Source: an uncultured Eubacteriales bacterium (GTDB taxonomy: Bacteria > Bacillota > Clostridia > Oscillospirales > CAG-382). Taken from it: 8,779 nt of DNA. Each line of letters begins with the position of its first letter. Position 1 is the first letter of the stretch. The stretch is taken from positions 1-8,779 of the forward strand of contig URSI01000038.1 of assembly GCA_900550505.1 (NCBI GenBank). The letters are read 5' to 3'. The translations under genes were made by a program, and so were the position numbers. Positions 6,957 through 8,779 of the stretch are shown piece by piece. The notes beneath the pieces are model-generated. The model had not been told where the DNA came from and ran no database searches. It saw nothing but the letters and a program-made list of their open reading frames with translations.

Positions 6957-7560
6957 AATCATTGTGCGCCCGGCATGGGCGATAACTTGGCGGTGAAAGT
7001 CCGCTATGCGCTTGGTAGTAGGAAGCATTAGCCGAAGGCAAGGGTGCTCACCGTGAGGTGAAATCTGAAGGAAGCCGGATTGAGGGATGAAAAAAGTTCC
7101 CGATGGGCAAAATTCCGGACCGACGGACAGAAATCACATATAAGGCTGTAATAGGCGGACGACTCTGCAAGACAAGAAGAAGTCCAATACTACCCGAACC
7201 TAATGCAGTAGATGTGGCGGTTACGGAAGGAAGGTTATCGTTCTTACCCGGGGAGGTCTGTAAGATATGCTCCCGACAAGAGGGATAAAGAAAAAGTTCC
7301 CGACAGGAGTAATCCGTGTCGAAAGGCAGCGGTTGAACTTACAGAAGTCAGCTTCACCCATAGTACCGATGAAGTGGCTAACCACCACCGAGGAAAGGGG
7401 TGGACGGTAAGGGATTGTGTGAAATCAAAGTTGATAGATTGCGTTTGAAAACAGTTGCTCTACGGAGATTGAATGACTGATGGTAGACTGGAAGTTGAGA
7501 GTAAAAGTCAAGAATGTTTAGTAATCATCAAGAGAGAAGTCACAAGCAACAACTTACCGA

Positions 7561-7592
7561 AACGCCGTGTACTGAGCAGTACGCACGGTGTT
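7561..7592 (+). ncRNA. Intron domain V (catalytic hairpin)
   Basis: AACGCCGTG (7561–7569) pairs with CACGGTGTT (7584–7592) with one G·T wobble. An upper stem TACT/AGTA has the loop GAGC (7574–7577), and the two-nucleotide bulge CG (7582–7583) is in the expected place. The catalytic triad reads CGC (7563–7565), as in class C introns, rather than AGC. All active-site elements look intact, so splicing is plausible. The GAGC loop is not a GNRA tetraloop, which is unusual. Confidence 0.88.
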
Positions 7593-7594
7593 GT

Positions 7595-7630
7595 GGGAGG
7601 ACGGCGGTTAGCCACCGCCTCCTACCCGAT
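7595..7630 (+). ncRNA. Intron domain VI with bulged branch-point adenosine
   Basis: GGCGGT (7603–7608) pairs with ACCGCC (7614–7619), GGA with TCC (7620–7622), A7598 with T7623, and GGG (7595–7597) with CCC (7625–7627). A7624 is left bulged as the branch point, 7 nt from a 3' end at 7630 (…CGAT, fitting the AY rule), or 8 nt if the end is 7631. Confidence 0.85.
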
Positions 7631-8085
7631 TAATAATCAATATGCTCTCTCACAAATCTCTCAAACACCCAATCGGCACCGTCGTAAAGAACCTCATACA
7701 AGGTTTGCCGTAATTCTTCTTTGGAAAGACTGTTAATATAAGCGACAACCTTTTTATCAAGTTCTTCCTGCCGCCGTTCTTCTTCCTCCTCATATTCAAT
7801 AACTTCTTTGTAGTACTGATCCGCCTCTTTTGGGAAAACAGAAAAATACAGTGCAACCTGATGCTTGCAAATAATTCGTTTGCCATTGGCATGAGGACAA
7901 TTGCAATGAGATTTTCTCGGATGTTCGATATCAATAAAAACATCATAATGCTTATTTCCGCTGCCACGCAAGGTACCGCTATATTCGTGGTCGGTGATTT
8001 TCTTTTTTAGCAGAACACTACCGTCCTTATAGTATTCATAACCTCTCCACGCAGAAGCGCTGCTTGCTAAATCTAACAATCCCAT
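7630..8085 (-). CDS. SWIM zinc-finger domain protein
   Basis: A 151-residue protein with the SWIM zinc-binding pattern CxCx9CxH: Cys61, Cys63, Cys73 and His75 (CNCPHANGKRIICKH). The preceding RGYEYYKDGSV stretch and a short beta-strand run are typical of the region N-terminal to SWIM fingers. The C-terminal half (about 95–151) is highly charged and helical (EYEEEEERRQEELDKK). SWIM fingers occur in DNA-associated proteins and next to SNF2 helicases; here no helicase is visible. ATG at 8085 follows AGGGG at 5-nt spacing, 14 nt after the stop of the upstream gene, so they are co-transcribed. The TAA stop (7632–7630) shares a base with the end of the group II intron inserted from the other strand. 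Confidence 0.85.
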   Translation of the reverse strand: MGLLDLASSASAWRGYEYYKDGSVLLKKKITDHEYSGTLRGSGNKHYDVFIDIEHPRKSHCNCPHANGKRIICKHQVALYFSVFPKEADQYYKEVIEYEEEEERRQEELDKKVVAYINSLSKEELRQTLYEVLYDGADWVFERFVREHIDY

Positions 8086-8099
8086 ATTGTCCCCTCACA

Positions 8100-8369
8100 T
8101 CACTTTTTGTTTTTCTTTTCTTGTTCGGCTTTCCATGCCGCAAATTCTGCCTGCCCTTCTTTTGAAAGAAAGAATTCACGGATATCAGGTAGCATTGTCC
8201 GTGCGATGGCTTCAAGAATATTGTCCGGAATCTCCGATGTTCCGAAACGGTTTCCGAATATCCTGTATTTGATACGCACAAATAGTTGCTTGAAGATGTT
8301 GCCGTACTGCAGATTATAAATGTCACGCCAATACGGAATCATTTGTTTTTTGAGTTTATTAATATCCAT
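8100..8369 (-). CDS. Hypothetical 89-residue protein
   Basis: Not recognised. The 89-residue product has a basic N-terminal third (Lys/Arg-rich around residues 1–45), an acidic central segment (EIPDNILEAIARTMLPDIREFF) and a lysine-rich end. No signal peptide or membrane segment is seen. The start ATG at 8369 is preceded by GGAGAA at about 7 nt. It is followed 14 nt later by the SWIM gene, so a shared transcript and perhaps a shared function are likely. Confidence 0.75.
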   Translation of the reverse strand: MDINKLKKQMIPYWRDIYNLQYGNIFKQLFVRIKYRIFGNRFGTSEIPDNILEAIARTMLPDIREFFLSKEGQAEFAAWKAEQEKKNKK

Positions 8370-8391
8370 AGAATTCTCCGTTCAAAGGGTT

Positions 8392-8433
8392 TTAGGGATT
8401 TGCCCTAACAATGTCGTGTGGACACAAAGACGA
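8392..8433. repeat. Clustered inverted repeats between HEPN-like gene and hypothetical gene
   Basis: TTAGGG (8392–8397) and CCCTAA (8403–8408) form a perfect 6-bp hairpin with a 5-nt loop. Beside it, GTGT–GG–ACAC (8416–8425) lies within TCGT (8414–8417) and ACGA (8430–8433). No U-tract follows on the gene strand, so it is not a convincing terminator, and no good promoter boxes are seen. Nested repeats like these occur at transfer origins and operators, but no specific assignment is possible. Confidence 0.4.
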
Positions 8434-8458
8434 TGCTTGCTGAGACAATGCCATTATT

Positions 8459-8779
8459 CTATCCAAATAATTTTCCAATCATTTTCTTCTTTTCTGTGTC
8501 GGATAGATCAATCTCGGATAACATCAGTATGTAGATAAGCGGTAGTATAATCCGATACACAGCCACCTCTTTATCCGATAGAGGTTCTACTGAACCATGA
8601 GCAATTTTATTTCGATAATTCGCATAAACACTGCCGTATTTAACAGTTTGCTTAATGCCAAGATTGTTTTCATTATATTTCAAAATGCTATCTAACACGG
8701 TCTTGTTTGCTTTGAAAACATAATTGAATTTTTCTTCTAACTGCCCTTCATAATGCTCGATTTGTTCACGACATTTTTT
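8459..8779 (-). CDS. C-terminal part of a HEPN-like protein (partial)
   Basis: The frame is open to the edge of the window, giving the last 106 residues; the start lies outside. An internal GTG at 8698 is unlikely to be the true start because the frame runs on without a stop. The segment YANYRNKIAHGSV contains RNKIAH (codons 8614–8597). This fits the HEPN Rx4H motif, with a polar residue after the Arg, and it is followed by a long helix (VYRIILPLIYILMLSEIDL). HEPN domains often act as metal-independent RNases in toxin–antitoxin, CRISPR and abortive-infection systems, but non-catalytic HEPN-type domains also carry RNxxxH. A C-terminal HEPN on a larger protein is likely. The gap to the next gene is 89 nt. 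Confidence 0.65.
   Translation of the reverse strand, partial: KKCREQIEHYEGQLEEKFNYVFKANKTVLDSILKYNENNLGIKQTVKYGSVYANYRNKIAHGSVEPLSDKEVAVYRIILPLIYILMLSEIDLSDTEKKKMIGKLFG

Larger units (their letters stand above)
6964..7630 (+). ncRNA. Group IIC (bacterial class C) intron lacking an intron-encoded protein
   Basis: The 5' end GTGCGCCCGGCATGGG is the group II intron boundary and matches the class C consensus known from the Oceanobacillus iheyensis intron. Further shared blocks are GCAAGGGTG and AATCTGAAGGAAGC (domain I), TTACCCGGGGAGGTCTG (end of domain I), CAGAAGTCAGC with CATAGTACC (domain III), and a complete domain V and VI. Domain II is closed by CTGTAAG (7258–7264) with CTTACAG (7338–7344). 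Domain IV, which normally carries the reverse transcriptase/maturase gene, is only about 150 nt (about 7405–7555) with no reverse-transcriptase motif. The total of about 667 nt is therefore ribozyme only, and mobility would need a maturase in trans. The 3' end may be 7630 or 7631. No gene lies in this stretch; short open frames are accidental. Confidence 0.9.

Noticed and set aside
7103..7448. Small + strand open frames within 7103–7288 and 7212–7448
   Set aside because: They fall in conserved structural segments of the group II intron (domains I–III), overlap in different frames and show no protein family features.
7473..7736. 87-residue + strand frame beginning in intron domain IV; possible reverse-transcriptase stub
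   Set aside because: It runs through domains V and VI and into the opposite-strand SWIM gene. No reverse-transcriptase, maturase or HNH motif is visible, so it cannot be called an intron-encoded protein remnant.

Overview
The window looks like chromosomal DNA from a Gram-positive anaerobe of the Clostridia, probably a gut Oscillospirales/Ruminococcus-type bacterium. This is inferred from the tightly packed operon with strong GGAGG-type ribosome binding sites, the CAP_assoc_N–CAP lipoprotein, the transglutaminase-like surface protein, a TnpV gene and a group IIC intron. The species cannot be named from the sequence alone.

Positions 1–4172 form one co-directional operon for nucleoside salvage with two extra genes. 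deoC (deoxyribose-phosphate aldolase), udk (uridine kinase) and udp (uridine phosphorylase) recycle uridine and the sugar phosphates released from nucleosides. They are followed by a histidine-phosphatase-family protein and a secreted CAP-domain lipoprotein carrying five 15-residue Ser/Glu/Pro/Lys repeats. Gaps are 12 nt or less, or the genes overlap (23 nt and two ATGA junctions), so translational coupling is likely.

Positions 4173–6564 are a second transcription unit. A strong extended -10 promoter (4241–4269) drives a 707-residue exported, membrane-anchored protein. It has a transglutaminase-like domain followed by bacterial Ig-like domains and one C-terminal membrane helix. Two of its three catalytic-triad positions are substituted. 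Two bases after its stop codon lies tRNA-Leu(UAG), and a strong intrinsic terminator follows the tRNA.

Positions 6565–8779, beyond the tRNA, look like accessory DNA and appear more AT-rich. There is a + strand TnpV gene and a convergent – strand set of genes: the C-terminal part of a HEPN-like protein with an RNKIAH motif, an unrecognised 89-residue protein, and a SWIM zinc-finger protein. Between the convergent genes lies a complete-looking group IIC intron (about 6964–7630) with no reverse-transcriptase gene. It sits 7 nt past a terminator hairpin and inside the stop codon of the SWIM gene, which it re-creates. The intron and the HEPN/SWIM gene set are the most interesting parts of the window.
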